Shown: positions 14,790-22,633 of the stretch, one piece after another
How positions within the stretch are numbered: the stretch's first letter is position 1
Layout: the number at the start of each line of letters is the position of its first letter
Assembly (NCBI GenBank): GCA_030604195.1
Contig: JAUVWI010000032.1
Location: 1-36,317 of the forward strand
Reading direction: 5' to 3'
From: Spirochaetales bacterium
GTDB lineage: Bacteria > Spirochaetota > Spirochaetia > SZUA-6 > DRHE01
DNA length: 36,317 bases
Translations under genes and position numbers: made by a program
Notes under the pieces: generated by a model
What the model was told of the DNA's origin: nothing
What the model saw: the letters and a program-made list of their open reading frames with translations, nothing else
Database searches by the model: none

Positions 14790-15564
14790 TTTTTCCTTCC
14801 TTCAGCAATCTATCAGGATACTTTCCCCCCAGGACAGCGGTTATGTCAGCGCTTGCCGCTAAAAATAACCGGGAATATTCTTCAAGCTGCTCTCTGTCAA
14901 GATCAACCGAGGTGCCCACTATTGCCAGCGCGCCTAAGACCCGGTTCTGCCTGTCGAATATGGGAGTGGCCATAGCGTTTATGCCGTTATGAAACTCCTG
15001 CAGATTATAGGCAATACCGCACTCATAGACCTCAGCCAGCCTTATCTCCAGCTTATCCGGGTCAGTAACTGTATTCTCAGTAAAAGCCTTGAAAGTAAGG
15101 TTTTTTAGTATCCTCTTGCGATCCTTATCGCCCATAAAAGCCAGCACTACCATGCCTGCAGCTGAACAGTAAAAAGGCATGACCTCTCCCCGGCCCACCG
15201 ATATCCTGGTATTTATATAGCCGCACATCTCCATGGCAATACAGAGTTCCCCGCTTAACCTGGCAAAAAAGGTGGTTTCTTCGATTTCCTGGTGCAGCTC
15301 CTCAAGATAGGGCAGGCTTATTGCCGCTTCATCCATGCCTTCGATAACCGACTCAGCCAGCCGCAGGTGTGCATAACCGAGATAATAACGCATATCCGGC
15401 CGGAGCTGGCAGACATAATCATACTTTTTGAGCGCCGCCAGTATCCGGTAGCAGGTTGAGGGAGGAATTGACAGGGCTTTGCTTATCTCCTTGTTGCTCA
15501 TCCCTTTACGGCAGTTCCGCTGCAGGAGTTCCAAAATACTGTGAATTTTTGCTATTGATGCCAT
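14782..15564 (-). CDS. IclR-family transcriptional regulator
   Basis: A 260-residue regulator. The N-terminal winged helix-turn-helix (IHSILELLQRNCRKGMSNKE and IPPSTCYRILAALKKY) is followed by the IclR effector domain, including FFARLSGELCIAMEM, ISVGRGEVMPFYCSAAGMV and FHNGINAMATPIFDRQNRVLGALAIVG. Such proteins sense small acids or aromatic metabolites and bind palindromes near GGAA/TTCC. It is the first gene of the hydroxylase operon and overlaps the Mo subunit gene, so it should control its own operon and perhaps the divergent transporter, across an intergenic region with candidate operators. No clear ribosome binding site precedes the ATG. Confidence 0.93.
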   Translation of the reverse strand: MASIAKIHSILELLQRNCRKGMSNKEISKALSIPPSTCYRILAALKKYDYVCQLRPDMRYYLGYAHLRLAESVIEGMDEAAISLPYLEELHQEIEETTFFARLSGELCIAMEMCGYINTRISVGRGEVMPFYCSAAGMVVLAFMGDKDRKRILKNLTFKAFTENTVTDPDKLEIRLAEVYECGIAYNLQEFHNGINAMATPIFDRQNRVLGALAIVGTSVDLDREQLEEYSRLFLAASADITAVLGGKYPDRLLKEGKND

Positions 15565-15577
15565 TGTTTTCCCAGTA

Positions 15578-15607
15578 ATCTTAATAGTGGCAAAAGCCAG
15601 TTGTCAA
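15578..15607 (-). promoter_or_regulatory. Candidate promoter of the hydroxylase operon
   Basis: TTGACA (15607-15602) and TAAGAT (15583-15578) are spaced by 18 bases on the minus strand. The predicted start is only a few bases from the iclR ATG, which would give a very short leader and fits the lack of a ribosome binding site. The -10 element matches the consensus at four of six positions. Confidence 0.4.
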
Positions 15608-15707
15608 GAGATCTTTCGAGAAGCCCATTCCATATAGTGAGAATTATTGTGGGAATTTGCAGGGGCTGCTCTCTATTGTTTCTCATCCTTGACCCGACAT
15701 AATTTCT

Positions 15708-15732
15708 GGAATATAAATAGTGGTAATATTCC
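15708..15732. promoter_or_regulatory. Candidate IclR operator
   Basis: GGAATAT and ATATTCC are separated by 11 bases about 25 bp before the transporter start. A second, outward-facing pair ATTCC (15627-15631) and GGAAT (15652-15656) lies in the same divergent region. GGAA/TTCC half-sites are typical of IclR-family operators. Confidence 0.45.
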
Positions 15733-15756
15733 AATCGAGAAAAAGGCTTAAAAAAG

Positions 15757-17028
15757 ATGAATAAAATAGAAGATAAGGCAATGAACCGCTCACTGGTAGT
15801 AGTCGGCGCGGTCCTTATACAACTGGCTTTGGGCGCCATATATGCCTGGTCTGTTTTTACCCCCTCACTTAAAGATGCCGGCTGGTCCAAAACCGAAACT
15901 CAATATGTATTTTCCGCAGGACTGGCCTGTTTTGCCATAGCCATGGTAATTGCCGGCAGGCTCATGGCCAGGATAGGGCCGCGCAAGCTGGCAATATCAG
16001 GAGGCATTGTTCTCGGCCTGGGTTATATCCTGGCAGGTTCATTTGGCGGTACCAGCAGGGTTCTGCTTATACTATTTGTCGGTATTGTCGGGGGCAGCGG
16101 TATCGGCCTGGCCTACGTGGTTCCCATTGCCGTGGGCATGCGCTGGTTTCCCGATAAAAAGGGATTAATCACCGGCCTGGCTGTAGCAGGCTTCGGTTTC
16201 GGCGCCATGTTCTGGGTAAAACTGGCAGGCGCCTGGGGTAATCTTCTTGATAACCTTGGCTTAAGTCTTACCTTCACCATATACGGCGCCGCTTTTCTGG
16301 CCATGGTGGTTATTGGCGGCATCTGGATGATCTATCCCCCCGAAGGCTGGAAACCGGCAGGCTGGCAGCCTCCGGAGGCCCGGAATAATCATGGAGCCGG
16401 CCGCAGCATGGATTTTACCAGCGGCGAAATGCTTAAGACACCGCAATTTTATATGATCCTGATAACCTTTATTTTCAGCGCCGGCGCTGGTTTGATGACC
16501 ATCGGCCTGATGAAGCTTTTCCCCAGGGAAGCCCTGCTTTTAGCCAACAACGGACTCGATGAAAAAACTGCCGGAGCAATTGCCGGAACCTCAATGGCAA
16601 TTTTCTTTTCTTTAGCCAATGGTCTGGGCAGAATAATCTGGGGGATTTTATCTGACAGGATCGGCCGTAAACTTTCAGTAATCCTGATGGCTGCCACCCA
16701 GGGGTTATTCATGATCCTCTTTCAGTGGCTGGCCGGCACCCCCGCTTTTCTTTACCTGGGTTCCGCCCTTATCGGTTTCAATTTCGGCGGCAATTTCGCC
16801 CTCTTTCCCACCCTTACGGCTGATACCTTCGGCGCCGGAAACATTGGGCAGAATTACGGCTGGGTATTCCTGGCTTATGGCGTAGGCGGCATATTCGGAC
16901 CGATCCTGGGCGGTGTTCTGGGCGATATGGGGAACTTTCCCATTGCCTTTACCATCTGCGGTATTCTTTGCCTTACTGCCGCTGTAATTTCCGCTGCCAT
17001 CAGGAGCCCGAAAAAAAGAGAGACGTGA
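15757..17028 (+). CDS. MFS transporter, oxalate/formate antiporter (OFA) family
   Basis: A polytopic inner-membrane transporter of 423 residues with about 12 hydrophobic segments. The N-terminus LALGAIYAWSVFTPSLKDAG and the following GRLMARIGPRKL match the OFA subgroup of the major facilitator superfamily, which moves oxalate, formate and other small carboxylates. A second MFS loop, GILSDRIGRKL, lies near residue 310. The gene is divergent from the iclR-hydroxylase operon with shared palindromes, which suggests that it imports the substrate or exports a product of that pathway. An ATG at 15781 is an alternative start that gives the more usual N-terminus. Confidence 0.88.
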   Translation: MNKIEDKAMNRSLVVVGAVLIQLALGAIYAWSVFTPSLKDAGWSKTETQYVFSAGLACFAIAMVIAGRLMARIGPRKLAISGGIVLGLGYILAGSFGGTSRVLLILFVGIVGGSGIGLAYVVPIAVGMRWFPDKKGLITGLAVAGFGFGAMFWVKLAGAWGNLLDNLGLSLTFTIYGAAFLAMVVIGGIWMIYPPEGWKPAGWQPPEARNNHGAGRSMDFTSGEMLKTPQFYMILITFIFSAGAGLMTIGLMKLFPREALLLANNGLDEKTAGAIAGTSMAIFFSLANGLGRIIWGILSDRIGRKLSVILMAATQGLFMILFQWLAGTPAFLYLGSALIGFNFGGNFALFPTLTADTFGAGNIGQNYGWVFLAYGVGGIFGPILGGVLGDMGNFPIAFTICGILCLTAAVISAAIRSPKKRET

Positions 17029-17069
17029 ATCCCGGGAAAACGCGAGGTAATCGGAGGATAAATAGATAA

Positions 17070-18293
17070 GTGGAGGATCAGCATAAAACACGGGAGGAGC
17101 TTATAGCTGAATTGATCTCTCTGCGCAGCCGGTCCTCCTCTGAGGGGAAAGAGAGCTCTGCTGCCGCAAAGCAGGGTAGAAGCCACCATATCCACGAGGC
17201 ATACTTTGAGGGACTCTTTGAAAACGCGCCTGAGGCAATTGCCCTGGTTGACAACCAGAGCCGGATCCTGCGGGTTAATAGTGAATTTACCAATGTTTTC
17301 GGTTACGCGAATGATGAGCTGCTTGGCAAATACATCGACCATATTCTGGTTCCTGATGACCTCAGGCAAGAGGCCGCCGATATAACTGAAAAAGTTGCCA
17401 CAGGCGCCAGAGTAGATGTGGAAAGTGTGCGCCGCTGTAAAGACGGCACTTTGATCGATGTCTCCATCAGGGGGGCGCCCATTAAAATAGGCAGGGAACA
17501 GCTAGCTGTTTTGGGTATCTATAGAGATATTACCAATCAAAAGAGACTGGAAGCCAGGCTTTTGCATACCCAGAAAATGGAAGCTATAGGCACCCTGGCC
17601 GGGGGAATTTCTCATGATTTCAATAATCTTCTCCAGATAATTCAGGGCTATACTGATATCCTGCTGACCGGTAAGAAGCCGGAAAACCAGGAATACAATG
17701 ATCTTCTGGCAATCCGGGATGCTACGGCCAGAGCGGCGGAGCTTACCAGGGAGCTGCTTACTTTCAGCAGGAAAAAGAAAATTATACTCCGGCCCGTTGA
17801 CCTGAACCAGCTGATAAAGCAGTTAAACAAGATCCTTGAGAGAACTTTTCTCAAGACTATTGAAATCAAACTTGAACTGGCTGATAATCTTAAGAGAATT
17901 AATGGTGATCCTGTACAACTTGAACAGGTGCTGATAAACCTGGCTCTCAATGCCAGAGACGCTATGCCCGGAGGCGGAAATCTGATTATAAAAACCGGAA
18001 TTACAACTATGGACCAGGAATTCTGCAGGACCCACCCCGGTGCTGCGCCTGGTACTTATGCTCTGGTTACTGTTTCAGACAATGGACATGGAATAGATGA
18101 AGAGAGCCTTAAACATATATTTGAGCCCTTCTATACCACCAAAGATATAGGCAAGGGAACCGGCCTGGGCCTGGCCATGGTGTACGGCATTGTTAAGGAG
18201 CACCAGGGCTACATTATGCCCAGCAGCAAACCCGGAGAAGGCACTACTTTTGAGATATACCTGCCAATATTCGCCGGAAGGAAAGAGCAGTAA
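17070..18293 (+). CDS. PAS-domain sensor histidine kinase
   Basis: A soluble two-component sensor of 407 residues. After a charged N-terminal helix there is a PAS domain (about residues 45-160, with LFENAPEAIALVDNQSRIL), a dimerisation/phosphoacceptor domain with the histidine in GGISHDFNNLL, and an ATPase domain with N box LINLALNARDAMPGGG, G1 box DNGHGID and GTGLGLAMVYGIV. No membrane segment or receiver is present, so it should sense a cytoplasmic signal and act on a response regulator elsewhere. It starts at GTG 42 bases after the transporter, probably in the same transcript, and is convergent with the hisD-like gene. Confidence 0.92.
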   Translation: MEDQHKTREELIAELISLRSRSSSEGKESSAAAKQGRSHHIHEAYFEGLFENAPEAIALVDNQSRILRVNSEFTNVFGYANDELLGKYIDHILVPDDLRQEAADITEKVATGARVDVESVRRCKDGTLIDVSIRGAPIKIGREQLAVLGIYRDITNQKRLEARLLHTQKMEAIGTLAGGISHDFNNLLQIIQGYTDILLTGKKPENQEYNDLLAIRDATARAAELTRELLTFSRKKKIILRPVDLNQLIKQLNKILERTFLKTIEIKLELADNLKRINGDPVQLEQVLINLALNARDAMPGGGNLIIKTGITTMDQEFCRTHPGAAPGTYALVTVSDNGHGIDEESLKHIFEPFYTTKDIGKGTGLGLAMVYGIVKEHQGYIMPSSKPGEGTTFEIYLPIFAGRKEQ

Positions 18294-18317
18294 AGCGACT
18301 CTCCGGTAATCTGACAG

Positions 18318-19622
18318 CTATTCAATATCTCTCAAGGTCAGCGCCTGGGCATGAGCTGGAAATCCCTCATATTCAGCTAGCTTGACCGCGCTCTCCTTTA
18401 ATTCATGAAACCCTCTTGCCGTAACGTAACCTACCGAGGAATACTTGCAGAAATCTCTTACCGAAACAGGAGAAAAAGTGCGGGCAAAGCCGCCGGTCGG
18501 CAAGGTGTTATTTGGACCGATAGAATAGTTTGCCATACTGAAAGAGGTGTTTTCTCCCAGCAGTATCTCCCCGGCATTCTTGATAAAGGGAAGCAGGTCA
18601 AATGGGTTATCTGTCTGCACGGAAAGATGTTCAGGCGCATATTGATTTGCAAATTCCACTGCCTCTTCGAGGTTCTCAACGATCACCACACCGCTGTATT
18701 TTTTCATATTCTCTTTTAGAAACTTTTGCCTTACAGGAGTCAGTTTTTTTACTAATGAAGGCACAATCTCTACCACCTCTTTACCAAGTTTCAGGGAATC
18801 AGTTGCCAGTATGGATGCTGAATCGGGTCCATGCTCTGCTTCAACAAGAAAATCCAGGGCCACTTTTTTCGGATCTGCAGTACTATCAGCAATAATCACT
18901 GACTCCGAAGGACCGGCCGGCAAGCCCACATCAACAATACCATAAAGAACCCTTTTGGCGGCAGTGACGTAGCTGCTGCCCGGACCGATTATCTTGACAA
19001 CTCCGGGAACGCTTTTTGTGCCGTAGGCCAGGGCTCCGATACCCTGTATTCCGCTAATTTTATACACATCGGAAACTGAACACTGTCGGGCAGTAAAGAG
19101 GGTTCCGGCATCAATATTACCATCCGGCCCCGGGGGAGTGGCTATGATGATCTTCTTCACACCGGCAATCTTCGCCGGTACAGCCATCATATAGAGCACT
19201 GAAGGAAAGGAGCCCTTGCCCCTTGGTACGTAGATACCGACAGAATCGATTGGCTCGCTCTTCTCACCGGCATAAACCCCGGGAGCGATAGACATAAACT
19301 GCATGGGCGGCGGCAGCTGAATATTATGGAATTTCCTGATATTCTCTATATTATTCCGCACCGCCTCCTTAACATCCGCTGCCAGTTCTCTCTCTGCCCG
19401 CTCAAATTCCGCTTCTGTGACTTTGAGCTGACTCGCTTCGAGCTTTACACCATCATATTTTTCTATATACTCTAAAAGCGCCTCATCTCCCCTTTCCTTA
19501 ACAGCCGCCAGTACTCTTTTGGCTGTCTCGACTATTTCTGAGATATCAATCTGAGCTCTTTTAAAAATTTTGTTTTTTTCAGCAATCGCAGTATCTTTCC
19601 AGATAAAAAAGTTAATTTCCAT
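18318..19622 (-). CDS. hisD: Histidinol dehydrogenase-like NAD-dependent dehydrogenase
   Basis: A 434-residue member of the HisD family, which oxidises histidinol to histidine in two NAD-dependent steps. Family landmarks are VGIYVPRGKGSFPS, PAGPSES, AEHGPDS, YAPEHL (the catalytic Glu-His pair) and the C-terminal AHAQAL histidine. Two usual zinc-ligand positions differ: the glutamine of QAEH is glutamate (VEAEH), and the aspartate of GDYxxGxNH is asparagine (ANYSIGPNN), with the following histidine also changed to asparagine. This pattern fits HisD paralogues with other alcohol substrates. The ATG at 19622 overlaps the stop of the upstream aminotransferase gene (TGATG). No other histidine genes are nearby, so a role in histidine synthesis is uncertain. 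Confidence 0.82.
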   Translation of the reverse strand: MEINFFIWKDTAIAEKNKIFKRAQIDISEIVETAKRVLAAVKERGDEALLEYIEKYDGVKLEASQLKVTEAEFERAERELAADVKEAVRNNIENIRKFHNIQLPPPMQFMSIAPGVYAGEKSEPIDSVGIYVPRGKGSFPSVLYMMAVPAKIAGVKKIIIATPPGPDGNIDAGTLFTARQCSVSDVYKISGIQGIGALAYGTKSVPGVVKIIGPGSSYVTAAKRVLYGIVDVGLPAGPSESVIIADSTADPKKVALDFLVEAEHGPDSASILATDSLKLGKEVVEIVPSLVKKLTPVRQKFLKENMKKYSGVVIVENLEEAVEFANQYAPEHLSVQTDNPFDLLPFIKNAGEILLGENTSFSMANYSIGPNNTLPTGGFARTFSPVSVRDFCKYSSVGYVTARGFHELKESAVKLAEYEGFPAHAQALTLRDIE

Positions 19623-20737
19623 CAAATTCCCCCTTTCAACGCATCTTCCAAAGCCTGGAAAAACCGGATATTCTCCTCATGCCTGCCCAGGGTAACCCTG
19701 ATGCAGGTGGGCAAATTGTAACTCTTTGCCGGGCGAACAATTACCCCGCGCGAAAGCAGGCGGTTAAAGATATCGCTTGCGTCAAAGCCGGTATCGATGA
19801 GCACAAAATTGGTATGTGACCTGACATATTTAAGTTTCAGTTTATCCAGTTCCCGGTAAAAGTAGTTCTTCTCCTTAATCGAGTCAGTCAGGGTTGCTTG
19901 CATAAAAGCAGTGTCAGCCAAAGCTGCCTGGCCGGCAACTTCAGCTATAAGGGAAACATCAAAGGGTGGTTTTACCTGGTTAACCAGGCTGACAAGCTCA
20001 GTCGCACCTATTCCATAGCCAACCCTGATTCCGGCAAGGCCATATGCCTTGGAGAGGGTGCGGATAATAAAAAGGTTGTTAAGGCCCCCCTTAAATATCT
20101 CTATAGAGCCGGGATTTAACGATTTATCGGTAAAATCGATATAGGCTTCATCAAGCACAATCAACACCTCTTCAGGCACCTGGTGGAAAAAAGCGGTAAG
20201 CTCCTGCGGCGGCAGGGCGTCGCCTGTGGGATTATTGGGATTGCAGAGAAAGATAACCTTGGTCTTTGGCGTTATCCTGGCCAATATATCGGGCAGCTCT
20301 ATGCGCAGCTCCCTGACCATTGAATAAACTACCTTACCCCTCATTATCTGGGTGATGGTTTCATATACCGGGAAGGTAACCTCCGGAATAATCACTTCAT
20401 CGCCCTGGTCGATAACAGCCATGCCCAGGTTAAAAATGACCCCGTCAGCCCCATTGCCCACAGATATCTCTGCTTCGCCACAGCCGGTCAGCTCAGCCAG
20501 CTTACGCCGCAGGTCAGTGCTCACCTTGTCGGGATATATGTTCACTTTGCCCGCCAGGCCTTTAAGGGCTTCACCGGCAAAGGGTGAAGAGCCGTGGGGG
20601 TTTTCATTGGAGGCCAGCTTGACTATATCCTGCAAACCCAGCTCCCTTTCCACTTCCTGCTTTGATTTTCCGGGAATGTATTTTTTAGTTCTCAAAGCGC
20701 CGCTGTTGGCTAATTTCTCAATGTTTATCTTGCTCAT
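19622..20737 (-). CDS. hisC: Histidinol-phosphate aminotransferase-like PLP enzyme
   Basis: A class I/II aminotransferase of 371 residues, normal for HisC. It shows VKLASNENPHGSS at the N-terminus, YPD, the FLCNPNNPTG substrate loop, VLDEAYIDF with the PLP-pairing aspartate, and the PLP lysine in RTLSKAYGLAGIRVGY. The known reaction converts imidazole acetol phosphate to histidinol phosphate with glutamate. The gene is coupled by overlap to the HisD-like gene, so the two probably act in the same pathway, but the altered HisD and the absence of other his genes leave the substrate open. A perfect TATAAT lies only eight bases before the ATG. Confidence 0.85.
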   Translation of the reverse strand: MSKINIEKLANSGALRTKKYIPGKSKQEVERELGLQDIVKLASNENPHGSSPFAGEALKGLAGKVNIYPDKVSTDLRRKLAELTGCGEAEISVGNGADGVIFNLGMAVIDQGDEVIIPEVTFPVYETITQIMRGKVVYSMVRELRIELPDILARITPKTKVIFLCNPNNPTGDALPPQELTAFFHQVPEEVLIVLDEAYIDFTDKSLNPGSIEIFKGGLNNLFIIRTLSKAYGLAGIRVGYGIGATELVSLVNQVKPPFDVSLIAEVAGQAALADTAFMQATLTDSIKEKNYFYRELDKLKLKYVRSHTNFVLIDTGFDASDIFNRLLSRGVIVRPAKSYNLPTCIRVTLGRHEENIRFFQALEDALKGGI

Positions 20738-20745
20738 ATCGGAGC

Positions 20746-20774
20746 ATTATAAAAGCAAGGCTCGAGCCATGCAA
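20746..20774 (-). promoter_or_regulatory. Promoter of the hisC-hisD pair with spacer palindrome
   Basis: TTGCAT (20774-20769) and a perfect TATAAT (20751-20746) are spaced by 17 bases. The spacer contains the perfect palindrome GGCTCGAGCC (20759-20768). Because the -10 box ends eight bases before the ATG, the mRNA would be leaderless or nearly so, and no ribosome binding site is visible. Confidence 0.5.
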
Positions 20775-21043
20775 GAGGCGGGAGTGTTATGTTCCAGTGG
20801 TTCCGCAGGTCTGGTGTATGGCTATTACCTTGCCCGTTCTATTCTCTACCTGCTCAAGCCGGCAAAGTTACTGCTCCTGGAAAGGCCTATGAGAATGAAG
20901 TTCTCCCGCTTACCATATCCGGGCAGCACCCTGCCGGGCTGGCATCCGCCTTCATAAAATCTAAGATCGATTTAGCAAAAAAACCGCTGATATAGCTGTA
21001 ATTGGTCAGGGGCTCATTCAGCTTTTCCCGGTTCTATAAATGG
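20775..21043 (+). other. Intergenic stretch with a possible degenerate coding trace
   Basis: A plus-strand frame from 20789 to 20995 reads GKAYENEVLPLTISGQHPAG and AFIKSKIDLAKKPLI in its second half, which looks more protein-like than chance, but I recognise no family and see no ribosome binding site. It may be the 3' end of a lost gene. Nothing else is evident. Confidence 0.25.
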
Positions 21044-21071
21044 TTGACAATTAGCTTACAATGAATAAAAG
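21044..21071 (+). promoter_or_regulatory. Candidate promoter of the nucleotidyltransferase module
   Basis: A consensus TTGACA (21044-21049) is followed after 16 bases by TAAAAG (21066-21071), about 15 bp before the ATG. The -10 box is weak. Confidence 0.4.
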
Positions 21072-21085
21072 ATAGTGAAGTAAAA

Positions 21086-21637
21086 ATGGATTTTATAAAA
21101 GTTCTTAATCTAATACTTAAAAGCTTTACAGAAGAGGACATTCAATACGCTTTAATAGGCGGATTTGCCATGGGAAGCTGGGGAATTATGAGGTCAACGG
21201 TTGATCTTGATTTTCTAGTTAACTCGGCAGACCTTGACAAAATCGAAAAAATTATGACCGGGTATACGTATAAAAACATCTATAAAACGGAGAATGTCTC
21301 TCAATACATATCCGATCTAAAACCATTCGGCCAGATTGATTTTCTTCATGCTTTCAGAAGAATCTCACTCTCCATGCTTAAAAGAGCCGTGGAAAGACCA
21401 ATTTTTAACAGTAAATATAATATAAGAGTGGTAATTCCTGAGGATATTATTGGCCTGAAAATTCAGGCTATGAGCAATGATATATCAAGGGAACTACTTG
21501 AATATGCAGATATACAGTTGCTGATGGAACGCTTTGGCGAAAAACTCAACTGGAAATTAATTGGAGAATACTTTAAACTTTTTAAAAAAGAAGAGAGGTA
21601 TGAAGAATTCAAAAAAAAGCACAGCAAAACTAAGTAA
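21086..21637 (+). CDS. MNT/AbiEii-like nucleotidyltransferase
   Basis: A 183-residue protein with the nucleotidyltransferase core: YALIGGFAMGSWGIMRSTVDLDFLV holds the glycine loop and a metal-binding DLD pair near residue 40, and a second acidic position is in QIDFLHAF. This layout is that of minimal nucleotidyltransferases and AbiEii-type toxins, which transfer NMP to tRNA or protein. The C-terminal half is helical. The region is much richer in AT than the flanking hisC and udp genes, which suggests horizontal transfer. A small gene overlaps its 3' end by 38 bases in another frame, so the two form a module. Whether this is a toxin-antitoxin pair is inference. Confidence 0.75.
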   Translation: MDFIKVLNLILKSFTEEDIQYALIGGFAMGSWGIMRSTVDLDFLVNSADLDKIEKIMTGYTYKNIYKTENVSQYISDLKPFGQIDFLHAFRRISLSMLKRAVERPIFNSKYNIRVVIPEDIIGLKIQAMSNDISRELLEYADIQLLMERFGEKLNWKLIGEYFKLFKKEERYEEFKKKHSKTK

Positions 21638-21830
21638 AGAAGAAAAGCGGGAATTACTGCTCTTATCAAAATCATCAGATTTAAAAAATGATATGCGCGA
21701 GATAAGAAAGATCAATGATCAGAATTTCAGCCTGGATTCTTATATTGAGTATCTTACATTGTCTAATCTTTTTGCGAACCACGAAAGAAAACCATTTAAG
21801 AAAATTAAAGGCAATCTTTTCAAGATATAA
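21600..21830 (+). CDS. Small basic partner protein of the nucleotidyltransferase
   Basis: A 76-residue lysine-rich protein starting at ATG 21600, where GAGAGG lies directly upstream; earlier in-frame ATGs lie deeper inside the neighbouring gene. The N-terminal 40 residues are highly charged and helical, followed by SYIEYLTLSNLFANHERKPF and a short basic end KKIKGNLFKI. I recognise the layout as that of small proteins encoded next to nucleotidyltransferases of this type, but no function is known to me. The 38-base overlap argues for translational coupling and a stable complex. It could be the antitoxin or substrate of the neighbouring enzyme. Confidence 0.6.
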   Translation: MKNSKKSTAKLSKEEKRELLLLSKSSDLKNDMREIRKINDQNFSLDSYIEYLTLSNLFANHERKPFKKIKGNLFKI

Positions 21831-21872
21831 GCTTTACTCATTCTCCCCGGCACTGTCGCGGCTGCCGGCGCT

Positions 21873-22631
21873 TCAGTGGTTGACCCCCCTGTCTCGGGCG
21901 ACCAGGATCCTTACCCCTTCCAAAGCCACTTTAATTGCCTCGTCGATACCCACCTTGGCCACTATGGGTTCATCCTTGTAGGTCAGGCCGATTATGGCCA
22001 GCACCTCACCCGCCCTGACCCTTCTGATTGAAGAGATCACATAGATAGCGGCAGCTTCCATGGATGTAGAGAGAACATTGGCCCGCTCCCAGGCCCGCCA
22101 CTGCAAAGCGGTGTGCTCTTTAAGGGGCAGGTCCACGGCTCCCTCAGTGTAGAAGGCGTCCTTGGTGTGACCTATTCCCAGGTGATAACGGAAGCCCAGC
22201 CGGGCCGCAGCATCTCGCAGCGCGGCAGTAACCTCAAAGTCCGCCACCGCCGGGTACTCCAGGGGCACATATTGGCGGCTGGTGCCCTCCTCGCGCACCG
22301 TTGCCGTGGTTATCACCACATCTCCAAGTTCGGTTTCCGGTTGCAGGCCGCCTGCCGTGCCTACCCGGATAAAGGTGTCGGCTCCGCACTTAATCAGCTC
22401 CTCTATACAGATTGCAGCGGATGGACAGCCGATTCCGGTGGAGGTAACTGACAGTTTTGTGCCGTCAATAGTGCCGGTAAAGGTACGGTATTCCCGGTTA
22501 AAGGCCATTTCCCTGGCATCATCAAAATATTCCGCAATTTTTGCAGCTCGCGCCGGGTCCCCGGGCAGCAGCACGTAGCGCCCCACATCACCTTTGCGCA
22601 GATTTAGGTGATACTCTTTTTCAGCTTCCAT
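21873..22631 (-). CDS. udp: Uridine phosphorylase
   Basis: A 252-residue nucleoside phosphorylase of the PNP/UDP family, which splits uridine with phosphate to uracil and ribose 1-phosphate. Phosphate and ribose residues lie in LLPGDPARAAKIAEYF and TGIGCPSAAICIEEL; the substrate loop is RVGTAGGLQ, and the ribose-binding segment is STSMEAAAIYVI. The stretch EYPAVADFEVTAAL is typical of uridine phosphorylases rather than purine enzymes. Two bases separate it from the upstream PRT-like gene, so the two are cotranscribed. Salvage or catabolism of pyrimidine nucleosides is the expected role. Confidence 0.87.
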   Translation of the reverse strand: MEAEKEYHLNLRKGDVGRYVLLPGDPARAAKIAEYFDDAREMAFNREYRTFTGTIDGTKLSVTSTGIGCPSAAICIEELIKCGADTFIRVGTAGGLQPETELGDVVITTATVREEGTSRQYVPLEYPAVADFEVTAALRDAAARLGFRYHLGIGHTKDAFYTEGAVDLPLKEHTALQWRAWERANVLSTSMEAAAIYVISSIRRVRAGEVLAIIGLTYKDEPIVAKVGIDEAIKVALEGVRILVARDRGVNH

Positions 22632-22633
22632 TA

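Noticed and set aside
20352-20957. A 201-codon plus-strand frame that spans the hisC start
   Set aside because: It is antisense to the 5' part of hisC for most of its length and shows no recognisable protein pattern.
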